This document shows positions 19,120-29,300 of a stretch of DNA of 64,000 nt, piece after piece. The notes under the pieces are model-generated. The model did not search any database. It saw only the letters and a program-made list of their open reading frames with translations, and was not told the DNA's origin. This DNA comes from Borrelia hermsii DAH. Lineage in GTDB: Bacteria; Spirochaetota; Spirochaetia; Borreliales; Borreliaceae. Each line of letters opens with the position of its first letter. The first letter of the stretch is position 1. The stretch is from assembly GCF_023035675.1 (NCBI RefSeq), contig NZ_CP073136.1:496001-560000 (forward strand), given 5' to 3'. A program made the position numbers and the translations under genes.

Positions 19120-19174
19120 CCTTCTTCTAAAGGATTTATATTTAATTGGTTTGGTGGAATAGGGGGTAAATTGT

Positions 19175-20716
19175 ATGTCATATATTACTTTTTCTTCTAT
19201 TCTTGCTGGTATTTTAGGTATTGTATTAGGTTTTGTAATAAGAATTATTTTAGGTAGATTTTCTTTATTAAATTTAGATAAAAAGCTAAAGAAGGTACAA
19301 GAAGAGGCAATCTTAGAGATAGAAAATGAAAGAAAACGAGTTATTTCGCATACAAAAGCCCAAATGCTTAAAGAGAAGAATCAGCAAGATAGGGAAATAA
19401 GAGAACGAAAAAATGAAGTTTTTAATTTAGAGAGAAGATTATTACAAAGAGAAGAGACTTTAGATAAGAGAATATCAGCTCTTGATAAGCAGCAGAGTAG
19501 GATTGATTTTAAGCTTAAAGAATTTGAGCAAAAAGAAAAAATTATACGAGATAAGGAATTATCTCTTGTTAAAAAGTTAGAAAATATTGCTGGTCTTACA
19601 AAAGAAGAAGCAAGAAAGATTGTAATTGAAAGAGTTGAAAATGAATCTAAAAGAGATGCTCAGATTATTATTAATAAAAGTGAGCAAGAGGCTCAACTTT
19701 TAGCAGATAAGGTAGCTAAAGATATATTGGTCTCTACTATGCAACGCATAGTAACAGAGGTCAGCTCTGAGTTTACAGTTACTGCTGTTGAACTGCCTAA
19801 TGATGAGATGAAAGGTAGAATCATCGGCAAAGAAGGACGTAATATTAGGGTTCTTGAGACATTAATAGGTGCAGATATTATTATTGATGATACTCCTGAG
19901 GCTGTTGTTATATCTTGTTTTGATCCAGTAAGAAAAGAAATAGCTAAAAGGACCCTTGAAAGACTTGTTGCAGACGGGAGAATTCATCCTGCAAGAATTG
20001 AAGAGATTGTTTATAGTGTTACTAATGAGATCAATAATATTATTCTTGAGGAAGGCGAGAAGGCAGTATTTGATTTAAATATACATGGATTTGATAAAAG
20101 ACTGATTAGAGGTCTTGGAAGACTTTACTTTAGAAGCAGTTATGGTCAGAACGTTTTAAGTCATTCAAAAGAAACAGCAATAATCGGAGAAATTTTAGCT
20201 AAAGAGATGAAATTAGATCCTGTTGTTGTTAAAAGGGCATGTCTTTTACATGATATTGGAAAGGGCATGGAGAGTATTTCTGAGAATAGTGAGGGACATG
20301 CTATTACAGGTGCTGAGCTTGCTCAGAGTTGTGGGGAGAGCGATATTGTCGTTAATGCTATTGCTGCACATCATAATGAAATAAAGCCTGAAAGTTTTGA
20401 GGCTATCATTGTCCAAATAGCTGATGCTATTTCCGCATCTCGTCCTGGTGCAAGACGTGAGAGTTTAAATAATTACATAAGTAGACTTAAGAGACTTGAA
20501 GAGATTGCGTATGGATTTGAGGGCGTCCAAAAATGTTATGCAATTCAGGCGGGTCGTGAAGTTAGAATAATTGTTGATAATTTATTGGTTAATGATGAGA
20601 AAGCTACTATGCTTGCAAGAGATATTGCAAAAAAGATAGAAGTTGAGATGAGGTATCCTGGCAAAATAAAAGTTACTATTATTCGTGAGACTAGAGTTAT
20701 TGAGTATGCAAGATAA
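19175..20716 (+). CDS. rny: Ribonuclease Y
   Basis: 513-residue membrane-anchored endoribonuclease that starts mRNA decay. Order of parts: one N-terminal transmembrane helix, a long coiled coil to about residue 190, a KH domain (GRIIGKEGRNIRVLE), and an HD domain with the metal motif LLHDIGKGM and the later AHHNEI. Length is normal for the family. It overlaps the ymdB start, a pairing conserved in many bacteria. Confidence 0.97.
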   Translation: MSYITFSSILAGILGIVLGFVIRIILGRFSLLNLDKKLKKVQEEAILEIENERKRVISHTKAQMLKEKNQQDREIRERKNEVFNLERRLLQREETLDKRISALDKQQSRIDFKLKEFEQKEKIIRDKELSLVKKLENIAGLTKEEARKIVIERVENESKRDAQIIINKSEQEAQLLADKVAKDILVSTMQRIVTEVSSEFTVTAVELPNDEMKGRIIGKEGRNIRVLETLIGADIIIDDTPEAVVISCFDPVRKEIAKRTLERLVADGRIHPARIEEIVYSVTNEINNIILEEGEKAVFDLNIHGFDKRLIRGLGRLYFRSSYGQNVLSHSKETAIIGEILAKEMKLDPVVVKRACLLHDIGKGMESISENSEGHAITGAELAQSCGESDIVVNAIAAHHNEIKPESFEAIIVQIADAISASRPGARRESLNNYISRLKRLEEIAYGFEGVQKCYAIQAGREVRIIVDNLLVNDEKATMLARDIAKKIEVEMRYPGKIKVTIIRETRVIEYAR

Positions 20717-21497
20717 TGATGTTATTAGAGCTTTGATAATTGGAGATATCATAGGTGATGGGGGACTTAAAAAGATTTTTTTTAATCTTAAGAGTCTTAA
20801 AGAGAAGTACAATATAGATTTGGCAATTGTTAACGGAGAGAATTCCTCAGGTGGCTTTGGAATTACTCCGGAGATAGCGGAAAATCTTTTTAAGGCAGGT
20901 GTAAATGTTATTACTACAGGTAATCATGTTTATGCAGAAAGTAGTATAAGAGAATATTTGGATAAACAAGAGTATATTTTAAGGCCAAATAATTTTTCAG
21001 ATCTACTTGAAGGGCATGGATATTGTATTTTAAATGTTAAGAATGAAAAGGTTGCTGTTATAAACATTCAGGGATTTTTAGGAATGACTTTCATTGTTAA
21101 AAATCCTTTTGAAAATATAAAAAAAGTTGTAAACATGATTAGGAATAAGGTTAAGACTATTTTTGTTGATTTTCATGCTGAGAGTAATTATGAGAAAGAA
21201 AGCTTTGGGTATTTTTTGAATGGATTGGTAACGGGGGTTGTTGGTACACATACACATATAATGACTCAAGATGAGAGAATTCTAGACAAGGGAACTGCTT
21301 ATATTAGTGATCTTGGAATGACTGGTAGTTTAAACTCTGTAATAGGATTTAATCCTGAAATTTCTCTTAAAGGATTACTTGAATATGTAGCTTTACGAAC
21401 AGAAACCGTTGAAGATGATGTAATTATACAGGGAGTTGTTATTACTTCTCATTTAAAGACGGGACGTGCTTTGAAAATTGAAAGAATACAGAAATAG
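20706..21497 (+). CDS. ymdB: YmdB-type 2',3'-cyclic nucleotide phosphodiesterase
   Basis: 263-residue metallophosphoesterase of the YmdB family (TIGR00282); in Bacillus it cleaves 2',3'-cAMP and affects RNase Y targets and biofilm genes. All metal ligands are present: Asp14, Glu45-Asn46 (NGEN), Asn73-His74 (GNH), His157 (DFHAE), His182 and His184 (GTHTH). The ATG at 20706 overlaps rny by 11 bases; a GTG 21 bases upstream is possible but lies further inside rny. Its degenerate paralogue is at 193-1014. Confidence 0.94.
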   Translation: MQDNDVIRALIIGDIIGDGGLKKIFFNLKSLKEKYNIDLAIVNGENSSGGFGITPEIAENLFKAGVNVITTGNHVYAESSIREYLDKQEYILRPNNFSDLLEGHGYCILNVKNEKVAVINIQGFLGMTFIVKNPFENIKKVVNMIRNKVKTIFVDFHAESNYEKESFGYFLNGLVTGVVGTHTHIMTQDERILDKGTAYISDLGMTGSLNSVIGFNPEISLKGLLEYVALRTETVEDDVIIQGVVITSHLKTGRALKIERIQK

Positions 21498-22269
21498 TTT
21501 ATTAAATGTGCTTTGTAAAACTTATCCAAGTTTAACAAGAGAAGAACTCAGAGTTCTAATTTTGACTGGCAGGGTGTATGTCAATTCTCATAAAGAAAGA
21601 AATCCTAAGGTTTTGCTGTTAAGAAATAGTAAAATAGATTTAGTAGAGAATAAATCTAGGCAGTTTGTTTCAAGAGGGGGATTTAAACTTTTTGAATCTT
21701 TAGAAACATTTAAAATTACACTTAAAGATAAAATCTGCATTGATGTTGGCGCTTCAACAGGTGGTTTTACGGATTGTCTTTTGCAAGAAGGTGCAAAGTT
21801 AGTCTATGCAGTTGATGTTGGATTTAATCAACTCTCTTATAAGTTAAGAGTTGATCCGAGGGTTAGAGTTTTTGAAAAGACTAATATTTTTGATATTCAA
21901 CAATTTGACATGCAACCTAATTTAGCTGTTATTGATGTCTCTTTTAGATCTGTCGTAAGTATATGTGCAGATTTAATTGATAGACTTTCTGATAGGCTTA
22001 TCGTTGCTCTTGTTAAGCCTCAATTTGAGCTTAAAGGATTAGATTTAGATATAAAAGATTTTAATGGTGTAGTTGAAAATAGGTATTTAAGTGAGATATT
22101 AGAGAAGGTAATTAGAAAATTTTATGATAATAACTTACAAATTAAAAATATTTTAAAACTTACAATCAAGGGACGGAAGGGAAATCAAGAATTTATGTTT
22201 TTAGTTGTTAAAGATAGTTCAATAAATCTTGCGCAATCTCTTGCACTTATTGGTGATATTAATTTTTAA
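21478..22269 (+). CDS. tlyA: TlyA-family rRNA methyltransferase
   Basis: 263 residues: an N-terminal S4-like RNA-binding domain (LTREELRVLILTGRVYVN) and an FtsJ-like SAM methyltransferase domain with motif I DVGASTGGFTDCLL and later VALVKPQFEL. TlyA enzymes 2'-O-methylate rRNA and determine capreomycin sensitivity in mycobacteria; older annotations call them haemolysins. The TTG start at 21478 overlaps ymdB by 20 bases; no ATG lies before the S4 domain. The stop overlaps that of the converging gene by 4 bases. Confidence 0.9.
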   Translation: MKEYRNSLLNVLCKTYPSLTREELRVLILTGRVYVNSHKERNPKVLLLRNSKIDLVENKSRQFVSRGGFKLFESLETFKITLKDKICIDVGASTGGFTDCLLQEGAKLVYAVDVGFNQLSYKLRVDPRVRVFEKTNIFDIQQFDMQPNLAVIDVSFRSVVSICADLIDRLSDRLIVALVKPQFELKGLDLDIKDFNGVVENRYLSEILEKVIRKFYDNNLQIKNILKLTIKGRKGNQEFMFLVVKDSSINLAQSLALIGDINF

Positions 22270-23024
22270 TATTTTGCGAGTTTTGTGTTATCTAGAATTC
22301 CTGAAAAGTTTAAATTTAAATCTTCAAGTATTATTGGATTGTTTTCAATTTTTAAGGTTATTCCATTGATGCCTTGAATTTCAAGACATGTTGAAATAAT
22401 TTGCTTTATCTGATTGATTGTTCCTTCTACTCCAAAGCTATTTTCATAAAACTCTTTAGATAAATTTATGTGAGCAATTCCATCACTTATACTTAAGTTT
22501 AATACTTTGGTATTGATAGGAATTAGACTTAAGAAATTATTTTTAAGTTCATATTCATTCGGACCATTAATTAGTGCTTTTAATGTTTCTTTAAGAATAT
22601 TTTTATCATATTGAATAGTTCTCTTAATCCCTTGTTTTAAAAAATGTCCCTCAGCAGTTACTTTTATAAAATATAGCTTAACTTCTTTTTTGTTTTTTAA
22701 GTGTTTTTGTTCTTGATATTTAAATTCTTCTTCAATCTTCTGTATTTCAGGTGGCTTGATTAAAAAATTTTCATTACTAAGTATTTTTATAGTTTCATTT
22801 TTTGTATTATCTAGTCTTGCTTCTATTTTATTAGGTTTTGATTGACTAAATTCAAAATTGTCATTATTGTCAATTTGTTCATTGAATATATTTTTAATTA
22901 GTGAATTTTGAATTATGAGTAATAAGCACAGTCCTGTTAGGAATATTGCAAATAATATTAAAAATATATCTATTTGATTAAAGCTACTTTTTTTTCGTTT
23001 ACTATTCCTTTTTTTCCTTATCAA
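22266..23024 (-). CDS. Membrane-anchored GerMN-domain protein
   Basis: 252 residues with a very basic N-terminus, one transmembrane helix (about residues 18-40), a low-complexity linker, and a C-terminal GerMN-like domain from about residue 115 (KLYFIKVTAEGHFL, ALINGPNEYE, GIAHINLSKEFYEN). GerMN domains are found in the spore germination protein GerM and in extracytoplasmic proteins near the cell wall, so a periplasmic envelope role is likely; exact function unknown. Start is TTG at 23024 with only a weak binding site. Its stop overlaps that of tlyA by a few bases (convergent pair sharing TTTAA). Confidence 0.75.
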   Translation of the reverse strand: MIRKKRNSKRKKSSFNQIDIFLILFAIFLTGLCLLLIIQNSLIKNIFNEQIDNNDNFEFSQSKPNKIEARLDNTKNETIKILSNENFLIKPPEIQKIEEEFKYQEQKHLKNKKEVKLYFIKVTAEGHFLKQGIKRTIQYDKNILKETLKALINGPNEYELKNNFLSLIPINTKVLNLSISDGIAHINLSKEFYENSFGVEGTINQIKQIISTCLEIQGINGITLKIENNPIILEDLNLNFSGILDNTKLAKY

Positions 23025-23110
23025 TTAAGCATCCGTTTATAATTGGCATAAAGCTGTAATATTTGATATTATAATAGAAATACCTACATAAAGAAAGAGG
23101 CAGGTTAGCT

Positions 23111-24427
23111 TTGATTAATTCTAAAGTTCAAAATTATAAAAGTGTTCTTATTGCTGGCAGGCCAAACGTTGGAAAGTCTACTTTGTTTAATAAGCTTTTA
23201 AGCTCGAATAGGAGTATTACTGATGAGGTTTATGGAGTTACTAGGGATTTAGTAAAAGAGGTTTGCACAGTAGATTCTTATAAGTTTTATTTGATTGATG
23301 CTGGTGGATTTACCCTTTTAAGGGATGAACTTAGTAGGATTGTGGTTAATAAAGTTATAAGTTTGCTTGATAGCATTGATTTAATCTTACTTGTTTTAGA
23401 TGTAAATGAAATGTTATTAGAAGATTATGAGCTTATTGAGAAGTTAAGAAAATATAGCGATAAGATAGTTTTGGTATTAAATAAAATAGATAGTAATCAT
23501 AAGGAAGTTTTGACTTATGAATTTCAAAAGTTGGGCTTTAAGAAGAGCTTTTTAGTTAGTGCTACTCATGGAAAGGGAATTAATAGCTTAAGAATTTTTT
23601 TGAAAAACTCAGTGGGCAAATTGGCAAGTGAGGATAATACTGATGTTAAAATTGGTATTATAGGAAAGCCAAATTCAGGCAAGTCGACTCTTATTAACTT
23701 TTTAGCTGGAGATGAGGTTTCAATTGTGTCTCCGATAGCTGGAACTACAAGGGATTTTATTAAAGCAAGATTTCAAAGGAATGGTAAGATATTTGAGCTT
23801 ATTGATACGGCTGGAATAAGGCGGAGAGCGAGAGTAAATGAACTTGTTGAACATTATTCTGTAAGTAGAGCTTTAAGAGTAATTGATATGGTAGATATTG
23901 TCTTTTTGTTAGTTGATGTTAAGGAAGAATTAACGGCTCAAGATAAGAAAATTGCACATTATGCAACTAAACGGGGGAAAGGGATTATTATTGTGTTTAC
24001 CAAGTGGGATCTTGTAGATTCAAAGAGCGGTTATTTTGAGGCTTTAAAGAGTCGTGTTAAGTTTTTTTTTCCAGTTTTAAGTTTTTCTCCCATATTAAAA
24101 ATATCTGTTCATAAAAAAGTGGGGTTAGATAATCTTTTTAAAGAAGCAATTAAATTAAAAAAACAACTTGAACTTAAGATGAATACTTCTGATTTGAATA
24201 AGATGTTAAGTTTATGGATTAAGGATTATCATTTGAATGCTTCACATAAAGTTAAATATATGACTCAGATTAGTGTTAATCCTGTTAAGTTTATTTTATT
24301 TGCGAATAAAATAACTAATTTTCCAAATTCTTATTATAATTATTTAGTAAATAATATTCGTAAAATTGGTTATTATAATATTCCAATTTTAATAGAACTG
24401 AGAGAAAAGACAAGAGACTTAAAGTGA
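23111..24427 (+). CDS. der: GTPase Der (EngA)
   Basis: 438-residue double-Era GTPase needed for 50S assembly. First G domain: GRPNVGKST, DAGG, NKID. Second G domain: GKPNSGKST, DTAG, TKWD. A KH-like C-terminal domain follows (PVKFILFANKITNFPNSY). TTG start at 23111 with GAGGCAGG upstream. Its stop overlaps the GTG start of the next gene. Confidence 0.97.
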   Translation: MINSKVQNYKSVLIAGRPNVGKSTLFNKLLSSNRSITDEVYGVTRDLVKEVCTVDSYKFYLIDAGGFTLLRDELSRIVVNKVISLLDSIDLILLVLDVNEMLLEDYELIEKLRKYSDKIVLVLNKIDSNHKEVLTYEFQKLGFKKSFLVSATHGKGINSLRIFLKNSVGKLASEDNTDVKIGIIGKPNSGKSTLINFLAGDEVSIVSPIAGTTRDFIKARFQRNGKIFELIDTAGIRRRARVNELVEHYSVSRALRVIDMVDIVFLLVDVKEELTAQDKKIAHYATKRGKGIIIVFTKWDLVDSKSGYFEALKSRVKFFFPVLSFSPILKISVHKKVGLDNLFKEAIKLKKQLELKMNTSDLNKMLSLWIKDYHLNASHKVKYMTQISVNPVKFILFANKITNFPNSYYNYLVNNIRKIGYYNIPILIELREKTRDLK

Positions 24428-25677
24428 GATATATATTTTTATTTTTGATAGTTGGGAATCTAAATCTCTTTGCATTTGAAAATTTTCTCTATGATTTTAG
24501 CGTTAGAGCAAATTATGCAAAATATTTTAATTCAAGTAATACTTTTTTTAAGATAAAATCTCAAAAATATTATATTGAAGATAATTATTATGTTGAAGTA
24601 TCAAATTCAATATTGGGAGATTATGCTTACTATTCTTTTTTTAATCGAAAAAATGGAGTGTCTTACATTTTTCCAGGCTCTTATGTGATTAAAGTTGGAA
24701 GATATGGTATTGAACAGGTAAAAATATTTTTCCTTAATAGGGCAGATACTTTTATTAGAATAAAAGCAGGCGATGTTCATTCCAGTGCTGACTTTTATTT
24801 AATTAATACTTTAATTTATAAAGATATTAAATTGCCCTTTAAAATTAGTGATATTGCTACTGGTTCTTTTCTAGAAATAGCTAGATATATTAGTGATTTT
24901 ATTGATTTTGAGCTTTTTAATCCTAAATATCTTGAAGCTTATGATAATATTTATAATATTGTTGAGAGTCTTAGAGCCTTTTTAAAGTCTTCTCCTTTAA
25001 TGATTGAGATGCATGATGGTGCAATGAATGAACTGGGTGAGATGGTATATATTAAGACAGGTGAGCCTCAAAGAGAACCTGTAGGATTTAATTGTTCTGG
25101 ATTTGGCAAATGGGTAGCAGATTCAATTTATAGGGCAATGACAGGAAAGCTTTTAAAAATAGAAGATCTTAAAGTTAAGCATATTGGCATTAGAGGTAAT
25201 AGTTTTACGAAGTACTATGAATTTAGTAGGGATCCATTTTTTGGACTTGATTGGACTCGTAATATTGCCTATAAGCTTAAAAATATTCATGCTGCTCTGG
25301 ATTTGTCTAGGGTTAAGGAATCGGATGTAAATAGTGTTGGTTTTATTAAATATGTTGAAAATCGTGGATATGAGATTGATAATTTAGAGTTTATTTTGTA
25401 TTATTTAGCTGTAAAGGAGCCTGGTCATATGTATTTTGGCTCTATTAATACGACAATTAAAGGATTCCCAGGAAAGGTTTTTCATAAACATGTTGTTGTG
25501 TTATTTCCATTTATTGATAGAGAATCTATTTTTAGAGTATCTTTAATGGAAATTAATGATGAAACTTCAATTAAATCACTTAGAGGTAGATATCCAAATT
25601 CATATATTCATTTAGTTAAGGTTAAAGTTCCAAAGAATGTATCTATAGTGTCAATACCAGGAAGGATAAATAATTAG
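24424..25677 (+). CDS. Exported protein with an NlpC/P60-like Cys/His motif
   Basis: 417 residues with a probable signal peptide (MRYIFLFLIVGNLNLFAFEN). The N-terminal half looks beta-rich and is not recognised. At residues 219-233 PVGFNCSGFGKWVAD resembles the catalytic D/N-C-S-G-F-x(2)-V block of NlpC/P60 cysteine peptidases, with Cys224 as the would-be nucleophile; about 130 residues later VFHKHVVVLF could supply the His (354 or 356) before a beta strand. If so it may cut peptidoglycan peptides or a periplasmic substrate. The spacing is longer than usual, so this is only an inference. GTG start overlaps der by 4 bases, so it is co-transcribed. Confidence 0.55.
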   Translation: MRYIFLFLIVGNLNLFAFENFLYDFSVRANYAKYFNSSNTFFKIKSQKYYIEDNYYVEVSNSILGDYAYYSFFNRKNGVSYIFPGSYVIKVGRYGIEQVKIFFLNRADTFIRIKAGDVHSSADFYLINTLIYKDIKLPFKISDIATGSFLEIARYISDFIDFELFNPKYLEAYDNIYNIVESLRAFLKSSPLMIEMHDGAMNELGEMVYIKTGEPQREPVGFNCSGFGKWVADSIYRAMTGKLLKIEDLKVKHIGIRGNSFTKYYEFSRDPFFGLDWTRNIAYKLKNIHAALDLSRVKESDVNSVGFIKYVENRGYEIDNLEFILYYLAVKEPGHMYFGSINTTIKGFPGKVFHKHVVVLFPFIDRESIFRVSLMEINDETSIKSLRGRYPNSYIHLVKVKVPKNVSIVSIPGRINN

Positions 25678-25682
25678 ATATT

Positions 25683-26369
25683 ATGATAAAAGCCGTAGTA
25701 TTTGATCTTGATGGGACTCTTTATCCTGAAATGGGTATTAATTTAGTAATGTTTCCTGAATTTTTAAAAAATATTAAATTTTTTTTAGCTTTTAAGAAGG
25801 TAAGAAAGGAAATAAGAGTTTTACAAAGTGGGAGAAGCGTTCCTTCTAGTAGAGATGAGTTGATTTCTATGCAGGTTGAAATGCTTGCTAATTATCTGGG
25901 TTTTAATAAGAATCGGTGTGAATTTTTATTAAATAAAATATATTATGGTGAATCTTTTAGCAATAAATTTAGAAATCTCAAACCGTATTTTGGTGTTCGT
26001 GATTTGATTTATTCTCTTAAATCTAAGGGAATAAAATTAGGAGTGATGTCAGATTTTCCGATTGCAACTCGTGTTAGTAATTTGTTAAGAATTGAGGATA
26101 GTTTTTGGGATGTTCTTTATTCATCAGAGGATACCGGTTACTTAAAACCAAACAAAATAGCTTTTTTAAGGATTATAGATGAACTGGGTATAGATAGTAA
26201 TCATATTTTATATGTTGGCAATTCTTATGAATATGATATTTTGGGTGCTAGTGGTGTGCGTATGAGAACAGCTTATCTTTCTAAGAGAAGATTGCTTGAA
26301 GATATGAAGTGTGATTTTATTTTTAGTAATTATAAAGACTTGCAAAGATATATACTTTTAAATATATAG
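25683..26369 (+). CDS. HAD-superfamily hydrolase
   Basis: 228-residue HAD phosphatase-like protein. Motif I is VVFDLDGTLY with nucleophile Asp8 and acid/base Asp10, motif II includes MSDFP, motif III Lys in LKPNKIAF, and motif IV YVGNSYEYDILGA. An alpha-helical cap lies between motifs I and II, as in phosphoglycolate phosphatase-like enzymes. Substrate unknown. Five bases after the previous gene. Confidence 0.85.
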   Translation: MIKAVVFDLDGTLYPEMGINLVMFPEFLKNIKFFLAFKKVRKEIRVLQSGRSVPSSRDELISMQVEMLANYLGFNKNRCEFLLNKIYYGESFSNKFRNLKPYFGVRDLIYSLKSKGIKLGVMSDFPIATRVSNLLRIEDSFWDVLYSSEDTGYLKPNKIAFLRIIDELGIDSNHILYVGNSYEYDILGASGVRMRTAYLSKRRLLEDMKCDFIFSNYKDLQRYILLNI

Positions 26370-26387
26370 AGTGTGGGTAAAATATTT

Positions 26388-29300
26388 ATGATAGATTTTG
26401 TAACCATTTTGGTTAATCTTTTATTGGTTTTTGTGATTTTATTTATTTATAGGCAGTATGACAGACGTTCAAGGGCTTTAGAGAAGATTAAAAAATTTAT
26501 TGATCTTGCTAAGGATAACCTTGAGGATTTTATTGATGAGAAAACAAAAGAGATAAGTAATCTTGCTGTTGATATGGAAGCGTATCAACGTTCTAGTATA
26601 GAGATCATAAAAAAAATAGACGAAGTTCAGCAAAAGATTAAAAATAAAAGTAATGATTTTGCAGAAGTTGAAAAAAAAATTGCTTATCATGATTCTATGC
26701 TTAAAGATCTAGATGACATGGCTCTTAAAGTGCAAGATAATATACAACGACTTCAAGTGGATGGGAAAATAGTAGATAAACTTTCAAAAACCTTAAAGAA
26801 TTTTAATACTCAGATTGATTCTATTGATTCTAGATTAAATACAGTTTTTGAAAAATTCGATAAAGCAAATAAGGAAAATCTTGAGGCTATCAAGATTGAG
26901 AGTTGGGATAAGTTTGATAACACCATTAAAGATTTTAGTGTGAGAATGGATAACCTGGATAGGGATCTTATGTCTTATCAAGAATCTTTAGTAATGATTG
27001 AAGAGAAAAAGAGAGAAATTTTAGATAAGGGTAATGAAAAGCTTGAGAATGAGTTTAAGGAGTTTTTGTTTAAAATTGAATCTAGCATAGATAATTATGA
27101 TAAATCAATGGAAGATTCTTTTAATATATATGCAACTAAATATAAATCAATAGAAAATTCTCTTGATCTTATTGTAGAACAAGCTAAGACTAAAATTAAT
27201 GATAAAGAAGATTTTATTTTAACTAGATTAAATGAGGAGCTACAGATAAAATTTGATGAAGTCTTTATGTATGTCGATGAGCGCTCTAATCAGATAAGAG
27301 ATAAACTTGAAGGCAAATTGGTATTAATTGATAATGAAATTTCTTCTCTGGGTTCTGTTTTTAAAGACAATACCTATTCTAGGCTGAATTCTCTTGAAGA
27401 GACTATAAGACAAGAGATGAGGCAGTATGAAGAGCAATTTGCAGATATTTTGGAGCAGTTTAGGGTTCAAATTGAATCTAATGTTGGTGATATTTATAGA
27501 GAATATGATAGTAGGATAAATCAATTTGATAAGGGCATAAGAGAGAGGATAGAGAGTAGCTTAAAGGATGCTAATTCTAAGATAGAGGGTGTTCAAGGTA
27601 GTGTTAAGACGTTGCTTGATGATCTTGAAGATGATTCTAATAGGATATATGTTGAATTTAAGGAAAAAGTTAAAGGGGATATTAATAGTTTTAGCGAGAA
27701 TGTATTTTCAAGGATGAGTGATATTGGAAATGAATTGGAATTGAGACTTTCACATATAAGCACAGATATTCATGATAGGATTTCCAAGTTGGATGGTAAC
27801 TTATATTCACAGCTTAAAGAAATGAATGAAAGGTTTGTTAATGATTATTCATGTTTAGATGGTAGCATTAGTTCAAAGTATGAAACTTTATTAGAAGCTT
27901 TGAATTTAAAAAGTAGTGAATTAGAAACCCAACTGGAGAGCAAGTACAAGAATGTTGCAGATAAGTTTGAGAGTGATATTGATAATTTTGCTATTAAATG
28001 TGATGAAAAGTTTAGCAAGATCTCTGAAAAATCAGATTATGATTATCAAAATTTTGAAATTACTAGTAAAAAGATAAAGGAAGGTATAGGGTCTTTAAAT
28101 GATTTATTAGTGCAAGACTTTGAGACTTTAAGAAGAGATTTCGAATCCAAGTTGAGTGGCATAAGCGCTGATATTAATGATGAAGTATCTAATTTAAAGA
28201 GTCATTATGGAGAGGATATAGGTAAATTTATTAGGCAAATGGAAGCTAACAAATTGCAACATGAACATTGGCAAAGGGAAGTAGGTTTAAATTTAGAGGA
28301 TATTAAATTCCATTTAAATAAAACTAATGAAGAATTTTTAAATTTGATTGAAACTCAAAGGACTAAGGGAAAAGAACTTAGTGAGAATATTTTCAATGAA
28401 CTCTCAGGACATATTCAAAAAAAAGCAATGGATATGCATACTAATTGGAAAGATGAGCTTATTGTTTTAAACAAATCTTTACTCGATATTAAGATTTCGA
28501 GTGAAGAATTACTCTTATCAGCTTCTTCAAAGATCGAGTCTTTTGAAAAAGATATTAATGAGAGACTTGAATATGTCTCGTCAAAGACGGAAGATTTTGA
28601 AAGTTCAGTATTAGATAAATATAAAGAATTAAGAGATATGTCATATAAGAACAGTGAAGAGACTTTATCAGGGATTAAGGAATTTATTGATGATCAAGCC
28701 GAAATAATTCACGACAAAATTATTATGATGCTTAATGGACTTAATGATGACTTTTCTAATAAAGAAGAATTAATTAAAGGCAAGGTAGAAGAACTTGATT
28801 ATAGACTTAAAGATTTCAAAGTTGAATGCGAAGATGTTTTAAATAATCTTAGATCAGACCTTGATGGATTTATTGAATCTAGGATGCAAAAAGTCTCTGA
28901 AATTAAAGTGGATAATCAGAGGCAGATAGATACTTTTTTAAGTCGAATATCGGAAGACATTTTAAGTAAAAGAGATATGCTTAATAGTGAAATAGATAAT
29001 AAGCTTAATGATTGGCAAGGTAAGTTAAGTGAGATATCAGTTAATATTGAGAACATATTATCATCAGGAAAGATTGATATAAATGCAATTGATTCTGAGA
29101 TGACTTTAAAGATCAAGGATCTTAAGACTACTTTTGAAGGGCTTGAGAGTTATTATCTTGAAAAAATAGATGAATTTAGAAATCAAGGGAATGTATATGC
29201 AGATGAACTTCTGAAAAACATTATGAATCATTTTGATGCAGATACTAAAGAGCTTGAGGAAAGTTTATCTAAGAAATTTGCTACAGTTTTAGAAAGGTCA

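Noticed and set aside
22266..22269. Four-base overlap of tlyA and GerMN-gene ends as a frameshift or assembly error
   Set aside because: Both stops are in place and both proteins have normal ends; convergent overlaps also occur at 57786-57789.
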